Assembly (NCBI GenBank): GCA_013420905.1
Contig: JAAXNY010000005.1
Location: forward strand, 372,001 to 436,000
Origin: Collybia mongolica
Taxonomy: Eukaryota; Basidiomycota; Agaricomycetes; Agaricales; Clitocybaceae
DNA: 64,000 nt
Direction: 5' to 3'
Translations under genes and position numbers: made by a program
Part shown: positions 1-13,953 of the stretch, one piece after another
Numbering within the stretch: the stretch's first letter is position 1
Layout: every line of letters begins with the position of its first letter
Notes under the pieces: generated by a model
Seen by the model: the letters and a program-made list of their open reading frames with translations, nothing else
Told to the model about the DNA's origin: nothing
Databases searched by the model: none

Positions 1-2064
1 TTTGCCTTGTTCAAGTCCGATAAGAACGGGCTCCTTGACCGTTTCGATTTCCAGTCAAAGGCACTTGGTTATCTGCGGACTACTTTGTGGAGATCGGCGT
101 TATTTGGCACAGCCATATAGCGTTCTCGTTTACAGACAGGTCGGTACTCTCGTTGCTCGAAACGGAATTCTTCTGACCACCTGAACCTCTGTTCATCAGG
201 GCTGTAAGGGCCATAATAGCCCTTGCCCTTGTCGCGGGTCTCGTGATATTCGCGATATTCGCTATGATTGTTGAGCCTATGCGTGAGACTGGGTTGACAC
301 CGACCAAAGTATTCCATACGACCGATTGGTTCTACGATTTTGACATGGCTGTACCCGTATGGAGTAACATTGCAGTACGTGTTCCTCAGCGTTCGGGAGG
401 TACGACGAAAAAGATTTATTGGCAAAAAATAGTTCATTGATATGTCTATTCCGGTAGCCTCTCTGGTTGACGGCTTCAAAGCCTCCGTGAAAGTAACTCC
501 ACTGTGGGATAAAAGAGGTGTGCACGTACCTGAGTTCAATTCAGTTATGATTCACTAACTGGGATACTTATATGTAGGGTCGAAGCCCGATTGTATCGCT
601 TTACCTGGGAATCAAACCTTTGGGGGACACGTCCAAGGCGTTCAGTCGGACCCGTATATACAAACGATTATCATATTCTGCCCCAGCCGCCTGCACTATG
701 CTGTTACAGGCAAGTTTTCCTGCGAGGTACTGTCGCAAACGTGGCCAGCTGACAGATTTCTTGCAGCCCGAGAAGCTATGTCGAAAAAATCCTCCAACGT
801 GCCACCAGACTAGTTAATTTCAGTCGATTCTACCTCTCTGGGGATGAACTCCGATTCACTCGACGATGCGCGACAAAGGACGGCTTCGATCCTAGTAGGG
901 CTTACTAATAACACCGCAGATGTCGTTGCGAACACGGTCCCAACGCCACCCTTTCCCGGATCCCACTTGTACGGAAACGTCTCCCGGGAACCCCGACAGT
1001 GTCTTTCCAGGCCTCCTTTAGCGTCTCTTGGGATTTTCAGCATTTGTTTTTGTTTCAGTACTTACGCCCTTTGGCTATGTACTTACCAGGCGGTGTCCAG
1101 TCCTCAAGAACTTTCCTAGTAAGCGATCTGATCGCTCTTGTACCTGATCCTTCTCCTCTTGTACCACATCTGGACAATACAGTAGCACTTCACATCTACG
1201 GGCAGAATGGCTTCTTTGAATGGACGATCAACTAGGAATACAGGGAAAAGTCCGTGTGGGGTGGATTGCTGCCGTGGGAGGTTTCTAGACTTTTATAAAC
1301 GGATATTTGCCCTTGTGTTTGGTACCGGTTTATTGCATATGTTTTAGTGAATAGGTTCTATGTTGTTGTGTAATAATCCACAGGTGACATATAGATTTCT
1401 TGGTGTAAAGCCGTTTTCTGTCTCTGTGCTTCTCGAGGGTTCACAGCGAGACTGTATTAGCTACGCGTTCAATACTGAGAATCCATTACTTGCGAAGGAA
1501 AGACACGCAGATCAACGTGACCTTATAAATTCCCTACGCGAACATGTGGTTGATGCGGATCTCATCACTAACAGAACCGTGGGCGAGCATTGTTCTTTGG
1601 ATCCAGCGGCGTAAGTATAGACTGAACCACTGAGTGGGTACGGTTGTGTTCCGAGGGATTTTGGCTTGACATAACTTCGTAGAATGTCCAAAGCCTTGGA
1701 ATATATGGTCAAATGCTTTGTATTATATATTCTGTTGATATTTGTATTACCAGTAGATGATTGTCAGGACGTGTCGGATGCTGTTAAACACCCTATTACG
1801 CCCCCAAAGTAAGATAGTTTTCTGAATAACATGTGTTGCCCTGGGAACCCACATCCCACTGTGTATATCCGAGGAGGTACTAACGGTAGAATTCATTACA
1901 GCGGGCCTAGCCGAAACTTCTCGTTGAATGTACAAGGGTGCAGGTTCCTCCGGGTAAAAATATAATTACCTCCGGTAAGGTTACAATAAGTGAAGTCCAC
2001 ACGGGATGAGAGGTCATGAAACTGGTGGTCGTTCTATTGGACCAGAATTAAGAAGGGTTTCAAG
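1..2064. other. Region without a resolved gene
   Basis: No reading frame longer than about 156 codons is present, and I recognise no family. The longest is on the minus strand (69-539); its last part is rich in charged and aromatic residues and could be an exon, but two other frames there are also open. A minus-strand pair of short open stretches around 810-1200 is separated by a plausible GTAAGT intron, but its product is not recognisable. Exons of an unknown gene may be present. Confidence 0.3.
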
Positions 2065-2864
2065 CTACGCAATCTAGTCAACAAAGGGTAACGGTAACAG
2101 ATCTAATATACTTACCTGCTCCAAGACCTGCGACCCAGAACTTGCAGTAGCTTGCCCCTCCCCATGATCCAATTCTAGTGGGTTCGCCGGAGTATCCCCA
2201 GGGCCCGGAGTAGGACCCTGTATAGGGTACCTCACGTATAAGTACGGTGGTGGGGGGTAGAAAAACGCGGTATTCACCGGTTTGGCAGTGGCACCTTGGG
2301 CTTTCTTCCAAGATGACGATGTAGAGGCAGCAGGGAACGGCAGTTCGTCTCTTGGGACAATGTCAATGAGGAAGTCGAACTGGTCCGACTTACTCAAAGC
2401 CTTCGATATGTCAGAGCGAGACAGAGTACGGCGTTTATTGGAGTCCGCAATGATGAAAGCCCGGGCAGTTATTTCTGATATAAAGACTGCGCAGCGATGA
2501 GTTAGGTTTCTGGGCTAACTGATTGTTAGGACGCACTTTCACAAGCTTTACAGAATAGGATTGGTGCTAAACCGTGCTAACTTCAGTATTATTCCCAGCA
2601 TTTAGAATTAGATCCACATACCATCTGCTGCAATCATCTTCCAGGATATCTGTTCAGGTCGTGTCAATAGATATGCTTCGGAAGCCTCACTTTGACATCG
2701 GGATCGCTCTTCATGACTTTCTTTATTCGAGCAAGGGGTAACGGTGGGTGTCGGTAATCTGGTGTCTCCGCCTCAGCAGCGTCCACCTGTCGTTGCCAGA
2801 ACGACCTTAGAAAGTCATTGAGAGGTTCGCCAGCGCGTACGAATGGACCAGGTTGTGTCGACAT
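2065..2864 (-). CDS. HAP5: CCAAT-binding complex subunit HAP5 / NF-YC
   Basis: Histone-fold subunit of the heterotrimeric CCAAT-binding transcription factor (HAP2/3/5, NF-Y), acting in the nucleus. Five exons fit exactly: 2864-2691, 2637-2622, 2566-2537, 2486-2116 and 2073-2065, giving 600 nt (199 aa). The conserved core is complete: [10 protein letters not shown] and [16 protein letters not shown] in exon 1, the [15 protein letters not shown] stretch built from exons 2 and 3, then [20 protein letters not shown] and [17 protein letters not shown] in exon 4. After the fold comes a Pro-rich tail. Exon 2 is only 16 nt. The last exon supplies just Ile-Ala-stop; this is the least certain part, since the donor after Gln (GTAAGT) is clear but the acceptor is chosen for frame. 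Start is the only upstream Met in frame with the core. Confidence 0.93.
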
Positions 2865-3082
2865 GTTACGGGCGGCGAGGCTGTTGGAAATCTGAATTCG
2901 GTGGAACGATATTTCGAGAACTGCCCATTATTGACATTCGCGAAATTACGTAATACTAATAACTATTTAGTATGGTTCTCACGAAATTATGTCATTTTTT
3001 TGACGCCGTCAAGCGTGGATGCTGAGCGTACGAAGGGTATATATCTATAGAGACTACTGATCTTCTCCCACCCAAGCCTTAC

Positions 3083-3817
3083 TCATAGATTATGCTGTGC
3101 AATATGTCGCATGATGGTGAATGACGCGATAATTTCTAAAATTGGGGTCAGTAGCGAGAATGGAAGTGGAACACAACGGCTCATACCGAGCGTTAGGTGA
3201 AAGAAGTGTTCATATATTGTCAGGTTGTTACCGGTAACGTCAAAGGCACGTACGTCCGGGGGCTTTAGATCGTAATGGGCCACGAGGTAGTTGTCTAATG
3301 TCGTACACTCAGAGAGCGGTTCAAAGGTTAGAGCAGTCTAGGTCCCAGAGGGATGGTAGCATAAACTCACGGACCACTCCTGGCCTTCGATAACCCGATA
3401 TCCCCACCTGTATTCTCTTCCATCCGATCCCACAAATTTTCTCTGGAGAGATCTGTAGGGATTTCAAGCCCTTTAGTCCACACCCGCGAGTAAAGGGCAC
3501 ATCACACACCCCCCAAATATTGATGTTTTTCGCAGGTAGCGGCTCATGGGCAATGTGAAGTTGAGAGGTGGTTGCACGTATGATATCACCCCCAGGGATT
3601 CGTTGGGAGCGAAGTCGAGGATCGCGACGGGCTCCTGGTTGAACGGCAGTTTGTCTCGGTGGCGTGTACCACGCAAGTTCATACTATAAATCATCGTGGT
3701 AGTTTTTTGTGGGAGCCGGGCGACGCGAAAGAATATCCGATCGTACAAATCGTCAAAGTCTGAGCCAGTATTGAGACCCGTACGGTCTTCCAAGACGTAA
3801 GGTACTGTAACAGGCAT
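3083..3817 (-). CDS. DUF6593-like protein of Agaricomycetes
   Basis: Four exons (3817-3510, 3452-3371, 3307-3187, 3135-3083) join in frame to 564 nt, 187 aa. Exon 1 has a segment ending in PMSRYLRKTSIFG, exon 2 reads SLQRKFVGSDGREYRWGY, exon 3 NYLVAHYDLKPPD and TGNNLTIYE, exon 4 ends in IMRHIAQHNL. This order of motifs is one I associate with a very common small family of unknown function in mushroom-forming fungi, which I place near DUF6593; the family name is from memory and not checked. No signal peptide or membrane segment is evident. The exact phase fit across three introns suggests an intact gene. Start Met at 3817 is chosen because the family-like region begins just after it; Met codons further upstream (3898) are possible. 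Confidence 0.75.
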
Positions 3818-5278
3818 TAGGAGGGTACTGGCAAAGAGATATCGAGATGGTGTGTACACCAGTGAGAGCTCTTTATAGGGTCGAGAGAATCGGCTCAAAG
3901 GCTTTCGGAAGCAAAGCAGATCACCGAATTGTCATATTGCTCCAGAAGGGTCTCCTGATCAAGGGTTTCCAGAATGATCACATAGCCGAACTGGTACCCA
4001 GAGGCGCTAAGTCTCTTTCAATCAATATGTTACGAGATTGACACTGCCTTTGGGAGAGGAGAGATCCTTTTCGGATCCATGCCGCTCCGGTCACCCCAAC
4101 GATCTGAAGAAGGCACTAACCACAGGCCAAATTTGGTGGAAAGGCTATGGGTTGGGGCGTTCCAATTCAAAGAAATAGAGCGCAGCCCTTAATACAGGCG
4201 CTGAACCCATATATACCAAAGTAAAAAGGGTGCGAACGTCCAGTAGCGTTACGAAACCAGCGAAGAAGCTGAAGCAACCTGCGCGGGATCAGAAAGAAGG
4301 AGATCCAGTGGACAAGACAGCGGTGCCTACTTTCAGAAGACGGGTGGGAGACCTTGGGACTTATGTCAGCACATAGGCACGCCCCTTTTGATCAGCTGGT
4401 GTCTAGACTCCAAATGATCCAGGGCTGTAGGATTTAAAATAAACAACATGAAATATCAAGATAGTGTGATGTGAACATACTTTCGTATACAGCGGTCCCA
4501 ACTATGTCACATTCTAAATGATGCGGGCGTGGCGGGACCTGAAAGATATGTCGCGCGGCCAGGTATGGTCTCAGCCTTGAGGTCGTGGCCGTGGCTGTGC
4601 TGTGTGTTGGAGCATCAGAGCTTGAGAAGCCAGAAGCACGGGTGCTCACTGATGTGACTACAACGAAAGACCGATGTAACGTGCAACTACGGACGCCCTC
4701 ACCGACTGAGGCCCCAAGAGAGAAGATAACATCCTATCAGGCGAGGCAAGTCAGCTGGGGTGCGGAGATATAGCGGAGGAACGTACCCAGCCGAAGAAAA
4801 AAAAAGGACATCCTCGCGGATATTACCTGTCACCCGAAAAACCGCCTGACAGTCTTCATGAAAAAATAGGCAGGAAGGGGTAAACGAGGAATTAACCTTT
4901 CGCTGTTTCGTCATCGGACCCTAAAATCGGAGAATCAGTATTATTATGTATGGCATGATATTTGTTATTTAAATGACTGCCTTGATCAAATAAATATCGA
5001 GTACGGCCGTCGGCCAGCCAAGGTTCGCTAAAACAGGACCGTTTGATATTGATGTACGGCCAACAATGATTCATCTCAAAACATGAAACTCGTGTCAGAC
5101 CTGTTAGAAGCTAATAGCGAACGTTTTAAAGTCTTCATAGCTTGATTAGTCTATAGAAGGAGACATTTTTGTGACTATAATACACGCCTCCACTTCGAAA
5201 AATGAGTTTGATTAGCAGCGAGATATGAGCCGAACTCACGATGGTACAATCAAGATAAGCAACCCCACCCCATTTCCG
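3818..5278. other. Intergenic stretch, no resolved gene
   Basis: Only short open frames are seen. A Lys/Arg-rich open stretch on the plus strand (about 4216-4380) and a minus-strand frame (4434-4649) could be exons, but neither has recognisable motifs nor a convincing neighbour exon. Confidence 0.3.
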
Positions 5279-7096
<1,818 letters not shown>

Positions 7097-7198
7097 GAAA
7101 TTTCCGAACGAGCAAGATAGTCTACATTTCCTGTCTGACTTAGCATTTCGCGATATTCGCACGGTTGGACAGATAAAACATATTAATAACAATTCACT

Positions 7199-8712
7199 GG
7201 GGAGTTGGCTTATGTACCTGATGATAATATTTAGAGTAAATTTGGATCAAATTAGGGAAAAACCCATTCACACTCTCCTGGGTAAATTTGGAGGATATTC
7301 ATAATATTCTTTCAAATGTACTCAGCTTTTACTCAAAGTCTATTTTAAGAATTAACTCTTGAGCAGCATATAGAAAACCAATTTAGAAATTTGCTCCAAT
7401 AATTCTAATTGCATTATTTCCATGCAATCTGGAATATATCCAATGGGCATACTCATAAAGCTGTTCCTATAGTGGTATTTCAAGGCTGTTCTCAACTGAA
7501 AGCCAAGATACTGTTTCACTACACTCTTCAATATACCCTGCCTTTTCTCCATGGATTAATTCCTATTTTTCCCTCAATATTCCTGATGGGTATATTGAGA
7601 TATATTCGATGCTTCTTGATCTTTTACCACCACCATCCGACCGTGGGAATTCGTCCCTCCTGCACTAGGTTGTCCCTAAACTACCTAACACCTCATCCCT
7701 AATTGACATCGCCTTTCATCAGACCACTCTTTCGGCCTGGGCCACCATCCTTTTATACCATATCCAAATTTTTAACTTATCAGAGCTGATCCTGACTATC
7801 TGCAGGGTCATCTCATCTTGCCTGTACTGGGGGCTTCACTAATCCGTTCACATCCACCTCATCAACTACCAGGCCACATGAGGACACCACAACTCTAGTA
7901 CTCTGCTTCGCGCAGATCCTTAGGGAGCGTCACCGCCAACATTCTCGATGATTTATTCGTACTTGCTTAACCACTACACCCAAAATACAAAAGGAGGAAG
8001 GGGTCTGGCCCCCAATCAGCTACTGTCCCTGCACAGAGCACACCTCTTGGGGAGAATGCCAGTTTATCGACCAATGGTGGGATTTGGCGGCCTCATTTTG
8101 AGGGGAGTCATCGCTTTGGGAGAGCGGTGTGGAACAGGGGGGAAAGTAATAGGGGGGATTCAGGAGAGGGGGAGCAGGTTTGAGGTATGGGTCGTTCATT
8201 TAGTTTGGACATTTATCTTCGACACTGGGGGGGAGTAATGGGTTTCCAGGGTGCCCTGAAAATACCAGGGGGGGAGTGGAACGGGGTACCAATGTGAAGG
8301 GAGGGGACCATGCCCCAACAAGCGAAGGCAAACCTTTAAGGTGTTGGGAGGTTCAGACATGGTACAGTACAATACTGTTGGACTGCAGGTATCCTCAGTC
8401 TAGACCAGTAATATGACCTGGAGAGCAACTTAGTGTACAGCTCCACCCTGATGGCTCATTACAGATTACTTAGTGGTAATAGGTGTCTATGCCCGCATGT
8501 AGCTGGGTCAAACCCACATGCGCTTAATATTATTTGACCAAAAAAAAAAAAAAATATTGAGATATATTTCTGACTAAACCCACAGAGCTAAAATGGGGTT
8601 TATAAAGAGAAGATTGAGATTTTTACTCTCAATTTTACCTGGGGGTCAATCCTAGCCCTGTTTATAATTTCTCCAAATTTTCAACTCTCGGGTTATATAA
8701 GCCAACTACCCG
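7199..8712. mobile_element. Decayed terminal-inverted-repeat element (possible MITE)
   Basis: AT-rich, non-coding block of about 1.5 kb. Its left edge (from about 7201, GAGTTGGCTTATGTA) and the reverse complement of its right edge (to about 8711, TAGTTGGCTTATATAACC) match, and weaker similarity extends inward about 90 bp (AATTTGGA, then CTGGGTAAATTTGGAGG against CAGGTAAAATTGAGAG). A 14-base A run lies near 8541. No transposase frame and no clear target-site duplication were found, so the class is unknown and the borders are approximate. Confidence 0.5.
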
Positions 8713-8914
8713 ATTCTGGCTTTATTTCTTGATAAGTAAATAAACCATTAAATACAGTGCTAACTACCCTGCACAGCTGCACCCCCAAATTCAGCCCCAG
8801 AGGGGGAGCCGCGGCCGGTTAGCGCCTGTCTAGGAGATGCCATCCCCAGGATAGCACTCCAATATCTAATCCCGCTCCGCCGGCGAAAGAACCGGAAGGT
8901 CGGCCAATAACCGA

Positions 8915-10107
8915 TTAGTTCTTGAGCACATCCCCAAGGTCCTCACCCTCCTCACCCGCGAAATACTCCGGCAGAACAAACGCAAGCTTCTTTCGGTCCT
9001 GCAGATCCTGCTTGTTCGACCGCGGCATAATACTAAACTTCATCGAGCCTTTCTCCCCGTTGATCACCTCGGCGATAGACGCATCCCCACCGGAAAGAGC
9101 GGCGTGCAGTTCTTCGATAACCTTGGCAGCCACAAGCCGCGAAGTGTCCGCGTTGGCTTTGAGGGTCTGGAACACGTCGGCTGCGGTGACGGCTTCGGAA
9201 TGGGGTCTCCATGAGTCGTAATCCGTTGCGGTGGCGATGAGGGCATAACTGAACGGGGGAGTACACCCCGATGAGTAAGCTCGATTCACAAGTTGGACGT
9301 AATTCGCCTACCTGAGCTCCGCCTCCCTCGCCAGCTTCGCCTCAGGCAGCACACTCATGTTGATAAGGTCCGCCCCCCACTGGCGGTACATGATGCTCTC
9401 CGCCCGCGTCGAGAACTGCGGTCCCTCCATGCAGATAATGCACTTCTCCGTGAACAGCTTCAGGCCCCTCCCTTCCTCATCCAACACCCTCCTTACGTGC
9501 TCCTCCAGCCAACTAACCAATTTCTGACTGAATGGATCGCCAAATGCCGCATGGGCCACGATCGACGTATCCTGGAAGAACGACGCCGGGCGAATGCCCT
9601 TGGTCCTATCGATGATCTGCGACGGGAGGATGAAGGCGCCTGGGGCAATCTCTTCTCGGAGAGAACCGACGGCGGAGAATGCGAGGATGACGTTGACGCC
9701 GAGAGATTTGAGTGCAGCGATGTTGGCGCGCGCGGGGACAGATGAGGGGTGGATTGTGTGACCTGTACCATGGCGCGCCAAGAAAGCTACTTGGGCGCCA
9801 GAGGGAAGTGCAGCAATGGTTATGGGCGAGCTTGGGAAACCCCAGGGCTAAAGAAGACATATTCTGTTGAATGATTGGAATATAATGTGACTAGAACATA
9901 CTGTTTCCGGGTTTACATGTTTACTGATTCATTGCTCCAAGTTAATCGATATACATCAGACAGTTCCAGAGCCCACTCACACGAAAGTCAGGTTATCCAG
10001 ATGGTATAGTCCGCTTCCACCGATTACTCCGATAAGTACTGATGAATCACGAGAAGTGAGCTAACGTTTTCTGTGGATCTGTTTGACACACCATTCTCGT
10101 TAGCCAT
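8915..10107 (-). CDS. MEU1: S-methyl-5'-thioadenosine phosphorylase (MTAP)
   Basis: Phosphorolysis of methylthioadenosine to adenine and methylthioribose-1-phosphate, first step of methionine salvage after polyamine synthesis; cytosol/nucleus. Five exons: 10107-10092, 10038-9981, 9923-9902, 9847-9312, 9248-8915; 966 nt, 321 aa. Exon 2 has the phosphate-binding [14 protein letters not shown]; exon 4 [42 protein letters not shown] and WGADLINMS; exon 5 ATATDYDSW, the purine-binding aspartate region. Exon 3 is a 22-nt microexon (VKHVNPET region) required to keep frame and family sequence. Exon 1 is only 16 nt. A Gly/Glu-rich insertion near the C-terminus makes it slightly longer than human MTAP. 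The symbol follows the yeast orthologue. Confidence 0.95.
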
Positions 10108-10443
10108 TCTGATGATTGTGGAAATGTAGTAGAGATGTGATGAGAAAGATTAGAAAGATGAAAAAAATGAATGATCGAACCGATCGAAACGTGGCCCTCG
10201 CGTGCCTGATCACTCGATCATCCTCGGCGGTATCTCGATACGGCTCGCCAAAGTGGGTCGACCACAGAGACCAATCTTCCCAGGTTCGAGGTCAGTGTCG
10301 TAAGTGAGATCACGGCAAGTATGATAAATTTTAAGATAGATAAAATAATATACACACAATACAAATACATTCCAACTTCATCCAAATTATAGGATAAGAA
10401 AAGCCCGACGCCGAACGCCCACAGTTTCAACAAGTCCCGGCGA

Positions 10444-12021
10444 TCAGACCCTCCAAACCCGTTCACTTAACCGTTTCGCACCTTCGCTCCCAAGAGACTG
10501 CGACCGCCTCACACCAGGTTTTCCCGCCATCCGCAACTCAGTCCCCACAGGCGTCGTAGGCCGACTTTTATTCATTCCAGAACTAGAAACCGGGCGGGGT
10601 ATGTTCGACCTAGGCATAGGCGTGGCACAGAGTACCCCAGGTCTACCACCAGGCACAGGCGTCAGCGGCCTCCGGATCGAAGGCAACGAGGAGCTCGAGG
10701 ACGACGTGGAGAACCGCCTAACGGGCGACAAGCTTACAAAAGACGAGCGCCGGGTTGGTAGTCGGGTGGCGGAAGGCGAGAGGTCGAGGCTGGAGGACGA
10801 AGGAGAGGGAGACAGGGTAGACATATTAGAATGACCCGCACGCGGTGGGGATCGCTTGAGGCCGCTCGAGATGGTAGCCGCCGAGACGTCCCTCGTCAGC
10901 GTCACCTTCCGTTTCGGACTCTGCTTCGTGCTGGGGGGCTTGGGATTGATAATCGTGATCGCTGAATGAACTGGATTCTCGAAAAGTACTGAGCTGCTCT
11001 TGGGACTGGCACGCTCGGGAGCGACATTCGGCTCGGGCTGAATATCCTCATCTTTCCCTAGAACCAGGAGGGTAGCCTCTGGTGAATCAACAAGGATATC
11101 CGACAACGGCGGGGCTTCGGGCTCGCCCTCACCCTCGCAGTCCCCCTCAGGGATGGGAGCTAGCGCATGGCTATGGGAAGGATCATCCAACCAAGTGCAA
11201 ACCGCCTCACGAAGGAACGTTTGCGACAAATTTGAACTTGCCTCCCATTCTCCTTCCTCCTCTTCGTCCACCTCCTCAATGCTCTCAACATCATGCCTCC
11301 AGACTCGCCCAGAGCCTCGAACACCAACGACGCCCAAGCCATCAAACGACCTTTCAGAGCCATCTTTCTTCAAGAACCCTGAGAGGCCGAGCCCATATTT
11401 GACAAGCGTCGGATTTTGCGAATGGGCGGGGGTAGGAGATAGCTGCGTATCGTAGATGGCCAAAAGGTCGTCATTGTCGCACGACGACTCGAATCGCGGC
11501 TGGTGGTGAACAACAGGGGTAAATATGTCGCCCGTCAGGGACACGGGAAGCTCAGGCAGCTCGTCGTCTTCGGAGGCAGAGGTGGAAGTGTCGCTGATAA
11601 GGGAAATGTTGAAGGAGGAATTGATCGAGGTATCGGGGTCTGGGCATGCATCTTGGCCTTCAGAGGACTCCTGTTCTCGGCGCACTTCGCGTCCGGAACC
11701 GCTAGTGGGGATAATGACGGTGGCAGGAACAGGAGGGCACGAGACTTGGGGGGCGACAACGGAACCTTTTAAACTCCATGGCCTGCCAGCGTCCATATCG
11801 GCGGCATCCAGCCCCACCATGCCATCTTTCCATCGAGTCGAGTATACAAGACTTGCAGGCCGGGGCTTGCTAGTGGTAGCGATGTCGCTGGCCTCTGGGA
11901 TATCGGGGGCACTGGCACTACCTGAAGACATGCTAGTGTCGGTACGAAAGAACGAGGAAGGTGAGGGGATAGTGATGTACTGTGAGAGAACGTGTAGGAT
12001 ATGGCTGAAGAGGGCTGACAT
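10444..12021 (-). CDS. Ser/Pro-rich protein of unknown function, 525 aa
   Basis: Single uninterrupted frame of 525 codons. Composition is dominated by Ser, Pro, Thr and acidic residues, with a Ser-run and basic C-terminal third (RLPTRRSSFVSLSPVRRFS), which looks intrinsically disordered and rich in SP/TP and RxxS sites that kinases could use. The N-terminal 15 residues are hydrophobic (MSALFSHILHVLSQY) but short of a clear signal peptide. I recognise no folded domain. A TATA-like run lies about 80 bp upstream of the ATG, consistent with a real promoter. The next Met (residue 31, followed by SSGSAS) is an alternative start. Confidence 0.7.
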   Translation of the reverse strand: MSALFSHILHVLSQYITIPSPSSFFRTDTSMSSGSASAPDIPEASDIATTSKPRPASLVYSTRWKDGMVGLDAADMDAGRPWSLKGSVVAPQVSCPPVPATVIIPTSGSGREVRREQESSEGQDACPDPDTSINSSFNISLISDTSTSASEDDELPELPVSLTGDIFTPVVHHQPRFESSCDNDDLLAIYDTQLSPTPAHSQNPTLVKYGLGLSGFLKKDGSERSFDGLGVVGVRGSGRVWRHDVESIEEVDEEEEGEWEASSNLSQTFLREAVCTWLDDPSHSHALAPIPEGDCEGEGEPEAPPLSDILVDSPEATLLVLGKDEDIQPEPNVAPERASPKSSSVLFENPVHSAITIINPKPPSTKQSPKRKVTLTRDVSAATISSGLKRSPPRAGHSNMSTLSPSPSSSSLDLSPSATRLPTRRSSFVSLSPVRRFSTSSSSSSLPSIRRPLTPVPGGRPGVLCATPMPRSNIPRPVSSSGMNKSRPTTPVGTELRMAGKPGVRRSQSLGSEGAKRLSERVWRV

Positions 12022-12100
12022 GTACAGACGAAGTGGCGAGGAATAGGCTGTGGACGAACAAAAGGAACCTTTACAGAGAGGCTTGCATGACGAAGTGGGT

Positions 12101-12110
12101 TATATATATA
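12101..12110 (-). promoter_or_regulatory. TATA-like run upstream of the 525-aa gene
   Basis: TATATATATA lies about 80 bp upstream of the ATG at 12021 on the minus strand, a normal distance for a fungal TATA box. No other element was identified. Confidence 0.45.
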
Positions 12111-12969
12111 TGAGGCTGACTGACACCCGCGAGTAAGCTGAGAGCCAGGCGGCTAACATGCTCAAAATCTCAACCGATGGACTCCGTTTCACAACAAGGT
12201 GCCCAGGCGCCTGCCGGTCTGCACTAGACGTGATAACACCGTTCAATCGAAAATAGCTCCCGTTAGGCCCGTTGGGAAGCTCTATTAGGCACCTTTAGTC
12301 CCCTTATAACAAACATGACTTGTCAGACAACACTATATAGGTTGCGTCTATAAGATTCGACGCACCTTCATCACGTTTGCGAAAGAAGTACAGGATAGTG
12401 TGCACAATGATCGCTACTCCAAGGCTCCCCAAATTACTGTAATAAGCTCGGCCATCGTGGATAAGACATGTTCATCCTGCTGCATTTGAGGGAAGACCAA
12501 GTTTAATCTTCTGGTGATATGTCTTGTATTCCACTGCGCTTTCGCTGGTGCTGATCATGGTTCAAGAGGACTGGTACATGTGTCATAAACGAAGAAGAGG
12601 AAGTTCAATAAGGACACTCGGACCATTGATTATGTAATATTTAACATGGGATAACCGAATAAATAGAGCAGTTTTCCACCACGATTCCAAAGCCGACTGT
12701 TGAATGCAATACGGTGCTTCGCTCGGAAAAACACAGCAGGCAGAAGTCCGATATACAGGACAGCAATCATGTTTCATTACGATTATGAAAACATCACTCT
12801 TCCATCTTCAGATTGGACCTCCCCAAAGCTTGCGATGTCTCGCCGCATGTCCTCCTCATGGCCAAGTGTGACATGAGTCATTTATACACAAAACCCGAGT
12901 CCGAATGATAGAGAACTTATCGTTATCAGTGCTCCAACAAGCTCCAGGACGTCACCACTAGCCTGAAGG
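12111..12969. other. Intergenic stretch
   Basis: No frame over about 64 codons, no family recognised. It probably holds the upstream region of the minus-strand gene at 10444-12021. Confidence 0.4.
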
Positions 12970-13772
12970 ATGATCAGATGGGTATTAACGGTACGCGCCA
13001 CCCCTGATCCCCAGGTCGTGCAAATAATTAATGCTCATCACCACCCCCAGAGAACCCACACCCGGCGGAACGAGATATTTCGCCTCGCGCTCGCGATGAC
13101 ATGCATCGGAATACCCCTCATTACCCCTCTCATATCCTCCTCTCATTTCCGAACACTCACTAGGTGGTACGATCGCATGCGGTATATATGGATATGGCGG
13201 CATCCCTGGCAAATCCTCCAATCTCGCAAACCGCCCCCCGAAAATCACTACGTCACTTATCCGACATCCCGAGAGGAGTCAGCATACTGGGAGTCCGCAC
13301 TTTCAGGCCAGAGACAGCTTGCCTCTTCGCACGCCTACCGGACTTCCCTTGGGAGCATACCAGTTATAACATCGTATAAACCAGCCCTGCTCCCCGAATA
13401 TCGAAGGAAGAGATGCGATGTCGGCACAGAGCGTGCGGATCTCGGGGCGGAGTACTACCTCCCCGCCAAGACGCTCTGCAAGTGGCACAGAATGGTGTTT
13501 CCGGGCCCCGTAAGTGGCAAAATTCGTCATACCAGGATCCCAGCGCAGCCTGACCTTGAATTTCAACGAAGGCCCACCCGACTATCCAACAGGCGTCGAA
13601 ACTAAGGAAACACTTCAGTAACCGCGATCTCCGCGAAATGTTTCGAACATCGCGCTTGGAATCGGACGAGGTTGTCTTTGCGCGAGGATACCGGTGGACC
13701 CCACGGTACCGAGGCATGTGGAAGAGGTGGCTGGAGGAGAAAGGCCCGGATGTTGCCGTTATATTTGCTTGA
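12970..13772 (+). CDS. Possible two-exon gene, product unknown
   Basis: A plus-strand frame runs 12970-13509, then a GTAAGTGG donor; an acceptor at 13592 leads in phase 0 to an open exon 13593-13772 ending TGA. Together 720 nt, 239 aa. The C-terminal part is Arg/Trp-rich (RGYRWTPRYRGMWKRWLEE). No family recognised. A competing minus-strand frame (13364-13945) overlaps, and the 5' part might instead be non-coding with a start further in. The splice fit is the main support. Confidence 0.35.
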
Positions 13773-13953
13773 TAAGTTAGGTTTTGAATGTATATCCGTG
13801 ATTGGGAATATCGCATTCTGATGAAATAATTAGGCGGCGCAGCCGTGCCTATAAAAGGCCTTGAATGAAGACCGCGAGTGTTCTGAGCACAGCAAGAGCA
13901 CTGGATTGGGAAACTCACGGGTATATTCATATCTAAGACAAGCAAGTCGCGAC

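Noticed and set aside
9293..9745. 150-codon plus-strand frame
   Set aside because: Lies fully antisense to the conserved MTAP exon 4; a shadow.
11525..12046. 173-codon plus-strand frame
   Set aside because: Antisense to the 525-codon gene; no motif support.
13364..13945. 193-codon minus-strand frame
   Set aside because: No recognised motif, competes with a plus-strand spliced model and lies beyond the stop of the repeat-containing minus-strand gene.
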